Source of the DNA: Myxococcales bacterium | GTDB lineage: Bacteria; Myxococcota_A; Polyangia; Polyangiales; Polyangiaceae | Assembly: GCA_016720545.1 (NCBI GenBank) | Contig: JADKKK010000003.1 | Location: 248,001-312,000 of the forward strand | DNA: 64,000 nt | Reading direction: 5' to 3' | Part shown: positions 51,223 through 60,467 of the stretch, in pieces | Numbering within the stretch: the first letter of the stretch is position 1 | How the letters are laid out: each line of letters starts with the position of its first letter | Translations under genes and position numbers: made by a program | The notes under the pieces: model-generated | Seen by the model: only the letters and a program-made list of their open reading frames with translations | The model's database searches: none | What the model was told of the DNA's origin: nothing

Positions 51223-52155
51223 ATGGCGTCTAGTGCTCTCTCCCCCGAGGCGGTCGTGCGATCGCCCGCTCCGCCGGCCTCGCGGCGGTCTCACCTCTCC
51301 CTGCGCGCGCTCGGCGTCGTCGGCGCGCTGGCCGCGATCACGCTGACCGGCTGCGACTTCGGCACGCTCGACTCGCTCTCCACCGACGTCGCGGGAGAGG
51401 GCGGGTCGGAGCTCAGCCTGCTCTCCCGCGGCCTCCTGTCGAAGTACCAAGCCGGGAGCGACGCCGAGTACAAGACGCTGGTGCGCGACATCGAGGGCGT
51501 CATGCAGCGGGCCATCGACGGCAACGGCGGCGACTCGAACCTGAAGCTCGAGCCGCTGAAGCCCGCCGACATCGCCGACCTCGGTCTACCCCCGCGGGAC
51601 GTGACCGCCGCGCAGGGCATGATCATCCTCACCGAGTTGCCGTGCACGCTCTCGCAGGTGGAGAAGCTCACGGCCGCGAAGAACCAACCCGAGCTGTTCC
51701 CCAAGACCTACGACAACTACCTTCGCACCTACACGTCGAGCTCCGAGGACTACTTCGCCCGAAAGGTGAAGACCCTCACCTGGACCACCGATCTGACCGC
51801 GACCGTGCTGTCGCGGCAGTACCAGAGCGATCTGCGCGGCAGCGTGCGCTTCGTGCCGGGCGCGGGCCCCACCGGGGGCGACTTGGTGCTCTCGCGCACC
51901 GTGCTCGTGAAGCCCGCTACGTTCCTCAAGGGGAGCGACGCGCAGTTCAACCAAGACTACCAAATCGAGGCGTTCTACGAGCGCGCGGCCGGCAGGACGG
52001 TCCACGTGTACGCCCTCTGGCGACAGTTCCTCGTGGGCAGCATTTCCTCGGCCGACGATCTCTACATCTCGATCATCCTCGGCAACCTGAAGGACTTCGA
52101 CGTGCGCGTGGGCAAAATCTGCCGGGAGGGCACTCCCCTCCCTGATGTGCGCTGA
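51223..52155 (+). CDS. Predicted lipoprotein, unknown family
   Basis: A 310-residue protein. A 43-residue leader ends LTGC (Cys44), a perfect lipobox. The mature part has an N-terminal helical stretch and a C-terminal beta-rich domain (VRFVPGAGPTGGDLVLSRTV, IEAFYERAAGRTVHVYALW, VGSISSADDLYISIILGNL). I do not recognise the family. ATG 51223 is chosen because it follows GGGGAGG and begins the leader; the frame opens earlier at 51166. It is divergent from the barrel gene and convergent with the Omp85-like gene. Confidence 0.7.
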   Translation: MASSALSPEAVVRSPAPPASRRSHLSLRALGVVGALAAITLTGCDFGTLDSLSTDVAGEGGSELSLLSRGLLSKYQAGSDAEYKTLVRDIEGVMQRAIDGNGGDSNLKLEPLKPADIADLGLPPRDVTAAQGMIILTELPCTLSQVEKLTAAKNQPELFPKTYDNYLRTYTSSSEDYFARKVKTLTWTTDLTATVLSRQYQSDLRGSVRFVPGAGPTGGDLVLSRTVLVKPATFLKGSDAQFNQDYQIEAFYERAAGRTVHVYALWRQFLVGSISSADDLYISIILGNLKDFDVRVGKICREGTPLPDVR

Positions 52156-52182
52156 CGCGGGCGCGGCGCTCTCAGGAGACTC

Positions 52183-53478
52183 TCAGAAGAACTGATACAC
52201 GCCGATGCTCGGCGACACCTTGAATGGGCTCTCCACCGGCACGGCCACGTCGAGTCGCATGCCCGTGCCGACGAATTTGGGTATCAGGAACCGCACGCCG
52301 AGGCCGCCGGAGAGCGCGCCGCGACGGGCGCCCTCCTCGGTGCGCCACACCATGCCGTCGACGAAGGCCGTGGGCATCAGGGCCAACCAGGTCGAGTCGA
52401 AGGCCACCACGCGGAGCTCGACGTTGGCGAGGGCGAGCGCGCGCGCGGCCGCGTGGTTGTCGGGGAAGCCGCGCACGAGGTCGAGGCCCCCCGCGTACAC
52501 GAGCAGGTGACGCGGCACCGCGGAGACGCCCGCCGCCCGTAGCCGCACCGCGACGTTGGCGCGCGAGCCGACGAGCCCGAAGAGCAGCGCCTCGAGCTGC
52601 GCTTGCGCGAACTGCGAGCCTGGACCGCCCACGGGCAGCCCGAGCCCGGGCTTGAGCTCGAGGCTCGCGCCGGTCTGGCGGAGCCGCACGGTGTCGACGC
52701 GGCCCACGCGGAACGAGGGCTCGAAGAGGGCCGTCTCGGTGGGAGCGGGGAAGTCGGCCGGCGGCTCGAGCGGCTCGAGGAAGCGGTCCGCGAACACGCT
52801 CGTGCGGAGCCCCACGCGCACGCGATCGCTCAGGAAGAGCCGCGACAGCTCGACCGCCCCGAGGGTGCGCTGGTCGGAGAACCGCGGGCGCGGACGCACG
52901 AGGCGCTCGAGCTGCACGGTGAGCTCCATGCGCCGGTGAAAGAGCCGCGGATCGCGGAGGATGACCTGGCCACCGTGGAAGCCGTCGAAGAACTGGTACT
53001 GCGCCTGCACCTCGAGGAAGCGCCCCGCCAAGTTGTTGTCCGTCGCTCCAATACGAAAGAAGAAGGCGCTGCCGCCGGAGCCGTAGCCGAGCAGCGGGTT
53101 GAGCGTCCAGCGGTCCTCGAGGTCGAGCGCGAGCACCGTTCGACCGGCGCGACGCTCCACGCGCCCTCGCACCTTGGAGAAGATGGTCGTGTTCCACAGG
53201 CGCTTGATGGCGAGATCGAGCGCCGGGCGCGCGACCACCTGCCCGGCCTCGAAGCCGAGCTCGCGGAGCACCACGAACTCCTGCGTGCGGATGAGGCCGC
53301 GCACCTCGATGGCGTCGAGTCGCGCGGGCAGGAGGACGTCGGGCGAGACCTCGATCTCGTTGTTCGGCTCGCTCGTCGTGGGCTCCGGTTCGGCTCGCGC
53401 GGGTGCGGGCGCCGCCAGCGCCGCCCCTACGAGGAGCGCGAACGTGAGGGCCGAGGCCAGACCACGCGAACGCCTCAT
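52183..53478 (-). CDS. Omp85/BamA-superfamily outer-membrane protein with one POTRA domain
   Basis: A 431-residue protein. A signal peptide (cleavage after ARA, residue 29) is followed by one POTRA domain (about 50-125; LDAIEVRGLIRTQEFVVLRE, KRLWNTTIFSKVRGRVE) and a 16-strand-type barrel with the Omp85 RGF motif (DLVRGFPDNHAAA) and a C-terminal aromatic end (GVYQFF). With a single POTRA it resembles two-partner secretion TpsB or TamA-like short members rather than BamA. Its ATG overlaps the TGA of the M20 peptidase (ATGA). It is the last gene of a five-gene envelope operon. Confidence 0.83.
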   Translation of the reverse strand: MRRSRGLASALTFALLVGAALAAPAPARAEPEPTTSEPNNEIEVSPDVLLPARLDAIEVRGLIRTQEFVVLRELGFEAGQVVARPALDLAIKRLWNTTIFSKVRGRVERRAGRTVLALDLEDRWTLNPLLGYGSGGSAFFFRIGATDNNLAGRFLEVQAQYQFFDGFHGGQVILRDPRLFHRRMELTVQLERLVRPRPRFSDQRTLGAVELSRLFLSDRVRVGLRTSVFADRFLEPLEPPADFPAPTETALFEPSFRVGRVDTVRLRQTGASLELKPGLGLPVGGPGSQFAQAQLEALLFGLVGSRANVAVRLRAAGVSAVPRHLLVYAGGLDLVRGFPDNHAAARALALANVELRVVAFDSTWLALMPTAFVDGMVWRTEEGARRGALSGGLGVRFLIPKFVGTGMRLDVAVPVESPFKVSPSIGVYQFF

Positions 53479-54959
53479 TCGACCGACACGTCGACGATGG
53501 CGCGGAACAGCGCCCGCAGCCCGCGCTGCAGGTTCACCACGCTCAGGCGCTCGTTCTTGCCGTGGTACCCGAGGAGCTCCTCCTTCTCGACCTCGAAGGG
53601 CATGAAGCCGAACGCGTGCACGCCCTTGTCGCGGAGGTAGAGGGAGTCGGTGTAGCCGGGCGAGAGCGCTGGCCCCGCGACGACGTGGGTGCGGCCGGCG
53701 ACCGCGTGCCGCGCGAGCGCCTGGAAGAACGGATCGTGCCAGGTGTTCCCGCGCGAGGCCGCGCTGTCGAGCACCTCGAACGTGACCTGGGGGTCGGCGA
53801 CGACGGTCTTCAGCTCGCCCAGAAAGCCCGAGGGCGAGGTGCCCGGCAGGAGGCGACAGTCGAGGATCGCGGAGACCTTCGAGGGGATGACGTTCGGCTC
53901 GTTGCGCCCCTCGAAGCCCGTCACGTTGACCGTGTTGAAGAGCGTCGCGCGGGCCGGAGGGTTGTCGAGGAGCTTGCCTAGGACGAGCTGCCGCACCAGG
54001 AACGGGCGCCGGAGCACCTGGCCCGTGATGCCGCCCGTGTCGTAGCCCGCGCGGGCGGCGAGCTCGTAAATCGCCGGGTCGATCACCGGCGCGGGATCGC
54101 GCTTCGCGAGCTTGTCGAGGGCCGCGAGGAGCCGCTCGGGGGCCCGCCCCGGCACGGGCGTCGAGCCGTGCCCGGCCTCGCCGTTGGCCGTCATTTTCAC
54201 CCACAGCGTGCCCTTCTCGGCGACCGAGATTGGGTAGACCGTCTGCCCCTCGAGGAGCAGATCTTTGATGCCTATTCCGCCCTCGTTCACCGACTGCGAA
54301 CACCCAAGTTTGTCCCAGTGCTTGTCGACCAGGAAGCGCATCCCGCCGCTGTCGGTCTCCTCGGCGGCCACGGCCACGAGCACGACGCTCCGCCGGAGCG
54401 GCGCTTTGATGCGCTTGAGCCACACGAGGCTCATGAGCTCGACCGCGCCGAGGCTCTTCATGTCGAGCGCGCCTCGCCCCCAGATGTAGCCGTCGGCGAC
54501 GGCGCCCGAGAGCGGGCCACGCCCGGGCTTCCAGGTGGCGGGCTCGGCGGTGACGACGTCGATGTGCGAGACCAGGCAGAGCGGCGGCTCCTTGCCCGAG
54601 CCCTCGAGCCGCGCGATGAGGTTGCCCCGGCCGGGCGCGTACTCGAGGATCTCGGAGGGGATCCCTTCGGCCGCGAGGAGCTTGCCGAGGTGCTCGGCGC
54701 CGCGCGTCTCGTTGCCCGGCGGGTTCGTGGTGTCGACCTTGAGGTACTCGGAGAGCACCGTCACGATCTCGGCGTCGGCGCGCGGCCAGTCGACCTTCGC
54801 GTAGTACGGCACCGCGTGCGCGGGCGACGGCGGGAGCTTCGCCTCGGGCAGCGCGCAGTCGAAGAGCAGCAGCGAGAACGCCGCGACGCCCGCGAGCGGC
54901 AAGAAGCGCGCGAAGCGCGCGAAGCGCGATGGACCCGAGCGATGGCGTGGTGCGGCCAT
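53475..54959 (-). CDS. M20-family exported dipeptidase/carboxypeptidase
   Basis: A 494-residue zinc peptidase of the M20 (ArgE/DapE/CPG2) clan. Metal ligands are in SHIDVVTAEP (His, Asp), GALDMKSLG (bridging Asp), AEETDSGG (base and ligand Glu) and the late GYHGKNERL (His). The dimerisation lid domain (about 240-380) is intact. An N-terminal hydrophobic helix (about 19-33) suggests membrane anchoring or export. It lies between the LolD-like ATPase (six bases upstream) and the Omp85-like gene (overlap), so it is probably periplasmic. Its peptide substrate is unknown. Confidence 0.87.
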   Translation of the reverse strand: MAAPRHRSGPSRFARFARFLPLAGVAAFSLLLFDCALPEAKLPPSPAHAVPYYAKVDWPRADAEIVTVLSEYLKVDTTNPPGNETRGAEHLGKLLAAEGIPSEILEYAPGRGNLIARLEGSGKEPPLCLVSHIDVVTAEPATWKPGRGPLSGAVADGYIWGRGALDMKSLGAVELMSLVWLKRIKAPLRRSVVLVAVAAEETDSGGMRFLVDKHWDKLGCSQSVNEGGIGIKDLLLEGQTVYPISVAEKGTLWVKMTANGEAGHGSTPVPGRAPERLLAALDKLAKRDPAPVIDPAIYELAARAGYDTGGITGQVLRRPFLVRQLVLGKLLDNPPARATLFNTVNVTGFEGRNEPNVIPSKVSAILDCRLLPGTSPSGFLGELKTVVADPQVTFEVLDSAASRGNTWHDPFFQALARHAVAGRTHVVAGPALSPGYTDSLYLRDKGVHAFGFMPFEVEKEELLGYHGKNERLSVVNLQRGLRALFRAIVDVSVE

Positions 54960-54965
54960 GAGCGC

Positions 54966-55658
54966 CTAAGCTACACCACCGGTCGGGCCTTCCGGGCGCA
55001 TCTTGCCGTCGACGATCTCGAGGCTCCGGTCGCAGCGCGCCGCGATGCGCGGGTCGTGCGTCACGACCAAGAACGCTGTACCAAGCTCGCGGTTGAAGCG
55101 GCGCATCAGCGCGAGCACCTCGGCCGACGACTCGGTGTCGAGGTTGCCGGTGGGCTCGTCGGCGAGCACCAGGGCGGGCTGGTGCACGAGCGCGCGCGCG
55201 ACGGCGACGCGCTGGGCCTGCCCTCCCGAGAGCTGGGTGGCCATGTAGTCGATGCGCTCGCCGAGCCCCACGTCGCGCAGCAGCGCCGTCGCCCTCTCGC
55301 GGGCGCCGGGAGCGGGAGCACCGTGCTGGCCCCACGAAGGCAGGAGCACGTTCTCGAGCGAGGTGAACGCGGGCAAGAGGTGGTGGAACTGGAAGATGAA
55401 GCCGAGCTTCAGGCCCCGAAGCTGGGTGAGCCCGGCGTCGTCGAGCGACGACGTGTCGACGCCGTCGATGACGACGCGGCCCGAGGTCGGGCGATCGAGG
55501 AGCCCGGCGAGGTTCAGCAGCGTGCTCTTGCCAGAGCCGGAGGGCCCCATGAGCGACACCACCTCCCCGGCGCCGACGGACATGTCCACGCCGTGGAGCA
55601 CCCGGGCCGCCGGCCCGAAGTCCTTCACGACGCCCTCGAGGCGCAGGGCGTCAGCCAT
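54966..55658 (-). CDS. LolD/MacB-type ABC transporter ATPase
   Basis: A 230-residue ATPase. Walker A GPSGSGKSTLLNLAGLLDRP, Q-loop FQFHHLLPAFT, signature QLSGGQAQRVAVARAL, Walker B LVLADEPTGNLD and switch VVTHDPR are all intact, and the LLPAFT-type sequence is characteristic of LolD. ATG 55658 is inside the end of the permease gene (8-base overlap). It would power the FtsX-type permease upstream, for lipoprotein release or efflux. Confidence 0.92.
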   Translation of the reverse strand: MADALRLEGVVKDFGPAARVLHGVDMSVGAGEVVSLMGPSGSGKSTLLNLAGLLDRPTSGRVVIDGVDTSSLDDAGLTQLRGLKLGFIFQFHHLLPAFTSLENVLLPSWGQHGAPAPGARERATALLRDVGLGERIDYMATQLSGGQAQRVAVARALVHQPALVLADEPTGNLDTESSAEVLALMRRFNRELGTAFLVVTHDPRIAARCDRSLEIVDGKMRPEGPTGGVA

Positions 55659-56877
55659 GGCGGATCGCCGTGGCGGGGTCCATCCTCGCGGCGCGGCGCG
55701 CGGGAAGCACGGCGGAAAGGAGCCCAACTCCCGTGGCGAGGAGGGTCGCGCCGAGGAACAGATCGGCGGTGAGAGTGATCGGGAAGCGCGGCGTCCCGTT
55801 GGGATCGACGGCCAACCGAGCGAACGAGACCGCGAAGGCCGCGCCCATCGCGGAGCCGAGGAACGAGCCCGAGAGGCCGAGCAGGCCACCCTGGATGAGG
55901 AAGATCCGCAGCACCCGCCGGGCGGGCGTCCCAACGGCTCGTAAGATCCCGATCTCACGCGACTTTTGAACGACCGAGACGATGAGCACGCTCGCGATCC
56001 CGAGGGCGACCGCGAGCACCACGAAGAACTGGATGAGGAGCTTCGAGCTGCTCTGCGCCGAGAGCCCCGCGAGCAGCTCGGCGTTGATCGACATCCAGCT
56101 CTCCACGAGGAGCGGGTGGCGCCCCCGCACGTCGGTCGCGACGCGCTCGGCTTCGAAGACGTCGGAGACCTTCAGCTCCAAGGTGGTCGCGCCGCCCGGC
56201 AGCGCGTAGAGCGCCTGCGCCTGGCGCAGCGAGGTGAGCATCCACGTGGAGTCGACGCCCTTGTTCCCGAGCTCGAAGATGCCGCCGACGGTGACGGTGT
56301 CGTCGACGCCCTCTGAGGTGACGACGCGGACCTTCTCGCCCACCGTCACGCCGAGGTCGGCCGCGAGCCCGCTGCCGAGCACCACGGTCGCCCCCGTGAC
56401 CTCGAAGCGGCCGGCGCGGAGGCGCCGCTGAACGTCGATGATCGCCCCGAAGCGATCCGGATCGACGCCGCGCACGACGACGGGACGCTTCGCGAGGCCG
56501 CGCTCGGCGAAGCCCGCGCCGGTCACCGACGGCGACACCGCGATGACCCCCGGGACCCGCTCGAGGTCATGCGCCACGGCGGGCCACTGGTCGATGGACC
56601 GGAGCCGCTGCGGCGCCTTCTGGATGGCCCGCGCGATCACGCGCCCCTCGGAGGGCTCGACGAGCGGACGCGAGCGCTCCTCGGGGACGCGCACCGTCAC
56701 GTGCGGCTGCGAGCCGAGGGTCTTGTCGATGAGGCTCGTCTGGAGCCCGGAGATGAGCGCAGAGAGAAACACGACCACGCTCACCCCCACCGACACCGCG
56801 GCGAGGATGAGCGCGGTCTGCGCGCGCTCTTCACGCAGGTAACGAAGCGCGACGAACCACTCGAACGGGAGGGCCAC
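55651..56877 (-). CDS. LolC/LolE-type (FtsX-domain) ABC permease
   Basis: A 408-residue permease with GTG start. The N-terminus PFEWFVALRYLREERAQTAL and a first helix precede a large periplasmic MacB_PCD-type domain (about 45-270); three helices follow in the FtsX domain (VLAVALGIASVLIVSVVQKS, LRIFLIQGGLLGLSG, FLGATLLATGVGLLSAVLPA), ending ARRAARMDPATAIRHG. This is the LolC/E and MacB-like plan. It lies two bases after the membrane-fusion protein gene and overlaps the ATPase gene. Confidence 0.92.
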   Translation of the reverse strand: MALPFEWFVALRYLREERAQTALILAAVSVGVSVVVFLSALISGLQTSLIDKTLGSQPHVTVRVPEERSRPLVEPSEGRVIARAIQKAPQRLRSIDQWPAVAHDLERVPGVIAVSPSVTGAGFAERGLAKRPVVVRGVDPDRFGAIIDVQRRLRAGRFEVTGATVVLGSGLAADLGVTVGEKVRVVTSEGVDDTVTVGGIFELGNKGVDSTWMLTSLRQAQALYALPGGATTLELKVSDVFEAERVATDVRGRHPLLVESWMSINAELLAGLSAQSSSKLLIQFFVVLAVALGIASVLIVSVVQKSREIGILRAVGTPARRVLRIFLIQGGLLGLSGSFLGSAMGAAFAVSFARLAVDPNGTPRFPITLTADLFLGATLLATGVGLLSAVLPARRAARMDPATAIRHG

Positions 56878-56879
56878 GG

Positions 56880-58115
56880 CTAGTGCACCCCCTCGCGCTC
56901 CGCTCCCGCGCGCTCCACGGCGCGCACGCGGCGACCGGGCTCGATCAGGCGACCGTCGGGCACGATGATCTGCTCGCCTTCGCCAAGGCCGCTCACGATC
57001 TCGGTGGCGCCCTCGGCGCCCTGGCCGCGAATACCGAGCTTCACCGCACGCCGCGCCGCCTTTCCGCCCACGATCGCGAGCACCCAGGGGCTCGGGGTCG
57101 CGGCGCCCCGCACGGCGTCGGTCGGCACCACGAGCGCGGCCTTCTTCGAGGCGACGAGCAGATCGATCGAGACGGTCATGTCCGGGCGCAAGTACGCGGG
57201 TGGCTTGGCGACGTCGAGGCGCACCTCGACCGTCCCTCGTTGCGGATCGATCGACGGCGCGAGGGAGCTCACCTCCGCGTCGAACACCTCGTTCGGGAAG
57301 GCGTCGGCCGACGCGAGCGCTCTCTGCCCGACCGCGACGGTGGAGAGGTTGCGCTCGTCGGCCTGAAACGCGAGCTCGATGTCGCCGTCGACGCCGATGA
57401 CGAGCAAAGTGCGGCCCGGCTGCACCACGTCGCCGGGCTCGACGCTCCGCGACAGCACGGTGCCCGGGCTCGCGGCCACGAGGCGGGTCTGCCCGAGGCG
57501 CACCTCCGCGCCGGTGCGCTGGGCCTCGGCCTGGAGCAGCGCGCCCAGCGCGACGCGAGAGTCGGCCCCCATCGGCGCGGACGCCACCTGCTGGGCCTCC
57601 GCCGCGTTCTTCCGCGCCCTGGCGAGGTCGAGCGCCCGATGGGCGGACTCGAGCTCGGTCCGCGGCACGGCCCCCGACGCCGCGAGCGTGGTGGTGCGCC
57701 CGAGGTCGGACTCGGCCTTCGCGAGGTTCGTCTCCGCCTGACGGAGCTCCTGGCTCGCGATGATGGCGCCCACGTGCTGGAGCTGCGCGACCCGCCCGCG
57801 GGCCTGCTCGACCGCCGCCTTCGCCTGCGCGAGGCTCGCGCGCGCCTCCGCGTCGTTGATCTGCACGAGCAGGCTCCCCGCGTCGACGTGCTGCCCGACC
57901 GCGGCGCCGACCGCGACCGCGAGCCCCGGCGAGGTGGCCGAGACGTTCACCCGCGCGGGCGCGAGCACGCGGCCGCTCGCCACGATGCGGTGCTCGAGAT
58001 CACTCCGCACGACCCGCGCCGAGAGCACCTCCGGCCCACGCGCGCGGTGGGCGAGGCCCCCGGCGACCAGGACGACCAGCGCACCGGCGAGGAGCGGACG
58101 CGTGGGGAACGCCAT
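56880..58115 (-). CDS. RND/MacA-type membrane-fusion (HlyD-family) protein
   Basis: A 411-residue periplasmic adaptor. An N-terminal signal anchor (LLAGALVVLVAGGLA) leads to a split lipoyl domain (NVSATSPGLAVAVGAAVGQH, SPGTVLSRSVEPGDVVQPGR), a coiled-coil hairpin (about 100-195) and beta-barrel/MP domains (ADAFPNEVFDAEVSSLAPSI, LVVPTDAVRGAA). The ATG at 58115 starts the anchor. It is the first gene of the operon with an FtsX permease and a LolD ATPase, giving a MacA-MacB-like tripartite layout with separate ATPase and permease. Confidence 0.9.
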   Translation of the reverse strand: MAFPTRPLLAGALVVLVAGGLAHRARGPEVLSARVVRSDLEHRIVASGRVLAPARVNVSATSPGLAVAVGAAVGQHVDAGSLLVQINDAEARASLAQAKAAVEQARGRVAQLQHVGAIIASQELRQAETNLAKAESDLGRTTTLAASGAVPRTELESAHRALDLARARKNAAEAQQVASAPMGADSRVALGALLQAEAQRTGAEVRLGQTRLVAASPGTVLSRSVEPGDVVQPGRTLLVIGVDGDIELAFQADERNLSTVAVGQRALASADAFPNEVFDAEVSSLAPSIDPQRGTVEVRLDVAKPPAYLRPDMTVSIDLLVASKKAALVVPTDAVRGAATPSPWVLAIVGGKAARRAVKLGIRGQGAEGATEIVSGLGEGEQIIVPDGRLIEPGRRVRAVERAGAEREGVH

Positions 58116-58264
58116 GGCCGCTCCGTAGCACGGACGTGACCTCATCCGCACACGGATCGCCCCGGCAAGGCGTCGCACCTGGGCACAAAAGGCGAGCAAT
58201 GATCCACACATGTCGGATGGAGATCCGCGGCCCGCCACCACGGCTCGGGACGCGCCGACGTGAA

Positions 58265-59077
58265 TCACACCCGACAGGCGACCAGCGACGGGCGGAGCTC
58301 GAGCTCGACCCCGAACGCGCCCGCCAAGCGCTGGCGCGTGAGGACCGCGGAGGCCTCCCCCTGGGCAACGGTGCGGCCCTCCGCGAGGAGCAGCGCGTGC
58401 GTGGCCACGCGGTCGGCGGCGGCGAAGTCGTGCAGCACGACCACGGTGGCGAGGCCCTCGGCGCGGAGCTCGCCGAGCGCGCGGTAAAAGACCGCCGCGG
58501 CGCGCACGTCCAGCGACGCGGTCGGCTCGTCGAGCAGCAGGACCTTCGGCTCCTGCGCAAGCGCCCGAGCGAGCGCGACCCGCTGCCGCTCGCCCCCGGA
58601 GAGCTCGTCGACGCGGGCCGACCGGAGCGCCCCGAGCTCGGCGCGCTCGATCTCCCGCTCCACCACCCGCGTGTCCTCCGCCGTCGGCGCGCGCCAGTGC
58701 CGCCAGGCGCTCGTGCCGTGTGTGGGCACGCGCCCCATCGCCACCACCTCGGTCACGGTGAACCCGAAGGCCACCTCGGTCTCCTGGGGGACGAGCGCCA
58801 TGACGCGGGACGCCTTGGCGCGATCGTCCAGGGGCTCGCCGAAGAGCCGCACTGTCCCTCGGTCCAGCCGCAGACCGCCCGCCATGACGCGCAGCAGCGT
58901 GCTCTTCCCCGAGCCGTTCGGGCCACAGACCGCCCAAATTTCGCCGGCCTGCACGACGAGATCGACGCCCGAGAGGGCGGCTCGCGCGCCATATCCCGCG
59001 ACGATCGCGCTGGCCGCGAGGGGGGGAGGCGATGTCAACGGCACCTGACTCTCCGCGTTAGTGTATCCTCGGACCAT
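58265..59077 (-). CDS. FecE/BtuD-type ABC ATPase (iron-siderophore, heme or B12 class), orphan
   Basis: A 270-residue ATPase. Walker A GPNGSGKSTLLRVMAGGLRL, Q-loop LVPQETEVAFGFTVTEVVAM, signature DELSGGERQRVALARALAQE, Walker B VLLLDEPTASLD and VLHDFAAADR, as in the FecCD-associated class. The frame reaches 59173, but ATG 59077 is preferred, since the longer leader is Pro/Arg-rich and overlaps the divergent gene's promoter. No permease or binding protein is in the window, so the partner genes must be elsewhere or lost. Confidence 0.88.
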   Translation of the reverse strand: MVRGYTNAESQVPLTSPPPLAASAIVAGYGARAALSGVDLVVQAGEIWAVCGPNGSGKSTLLRVMAGGLRLDRGTVRLFGEPLDDRAKASRVMALVPQETEVAFGFTVTEVVAMGRVPTHGTSAWRHWRAPTAEDTRVVEREIERAELGALRSARVDELSGGERQRVALARALAQEPKVLLLDEPTASLDVRAAAVFYRALGELRAEGLATVVVLHDFAAADRVATHALLLAEGRTVAQGEASAVLTRQRLAGAFGVELELRPSLVACRV

Positions 59078-59102
59078 CGGCAACCGTGGCGGTGGAGGGC
59101 AG

Positions 59103-59699
<597 letters not shown>

Positions 59700-59790
59700 A
59701 CACGCGCCCAGCGCGCGGCCCAGCAGCTCGTCGTCCCGGGAATACCGCGGCGCATCGCCCGGTTGGACCTCCTGAAGGGCGGCGCTTACC

Positions 59791-60439
59791 ATGGGCATGT
59801 TCGGATCTGCCGCGAAGGCCAAGATGAAAGACACGTTCGTCGACGACGCCGTTGCCCACCTCGACGCACTCCATGCGGTCGCGTGCCGCCTCACGCGCAA
59901 CCCGACCGAGGCCGAGGATCTCGTCCAAGACACGCTCGTCAAGGCCATGCGCGCGCGGGACCAATTCCAGGCCGGCACGAACATGAAGGCGTGGCTCTGC
60001 CGCATCCTCACGAACACCTTCATCAACAAGTACCGACGGGGCGGGCTCGAGCGCGCCGTCCTGGACGGCCCTGAACGCCGATCCCCTCGCCGACGGCTGG
60101 GTGGGCGCCTCCACCATGCGGCAGCTTCGCGATCCGGAGCAGGTCGCCCTCACCCCGGTCGTCGCCGCCGAGGTGCAGCGAGCGCTCGACGAGCTGCCCG
60201 CCGAGTTTCGCCTCGCCGTCATCCTGTCCGACGTGGAGGAGTTCTCCTACGAGGAGATCGCGCAGATCATGGGCTGCCCCATCGGCACCGTGATGAGCCG
60301 GCTCCACCGCGGCCGAAAGCTCCTGCAACGTTCGCTCTACAACCATGCACTAGCGCTCGGCATCGTGAAGGGCGAGGAGCGGGGCCCGTCGCGGCCCGCC
60401 GACCTCGCCGAGTTCCGCCGGCGCAAGGGAGTCGCGTGA
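59791..60439 (+). pseudogene. ECF sigma-70 factor, split by one extra base in the linker
   Basis: Region 2 is in one frame from ATG 59791: HLDALHAVACRLTRNPTEAE, DLVQDTLVKAMRARDQF, TNMKAWLCRILTNTFINKYR. Region 4 is in the next: QRALDELPAEFRLAVILSDV, EEFSYEEIAQIMGCPIGTVM, SRLHRGRKLLQRSLYNHALA, ending at 60439. The frames meet at CCC (60069-60071): one C fewer gives VLDGLNADPLADGWVGASTM. Length is 649 (3n+1), so the repaired protein is 215 residues. The anti-sigma gene follows 28 bases downstream. If the lesion is real the sigma factor is dead; otherwise it is an assembly error. Confidence 0.85.
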
Positions 60440-60467
60440 TGCGCTGCGTGTCCGTGTGGGGTCCCCA

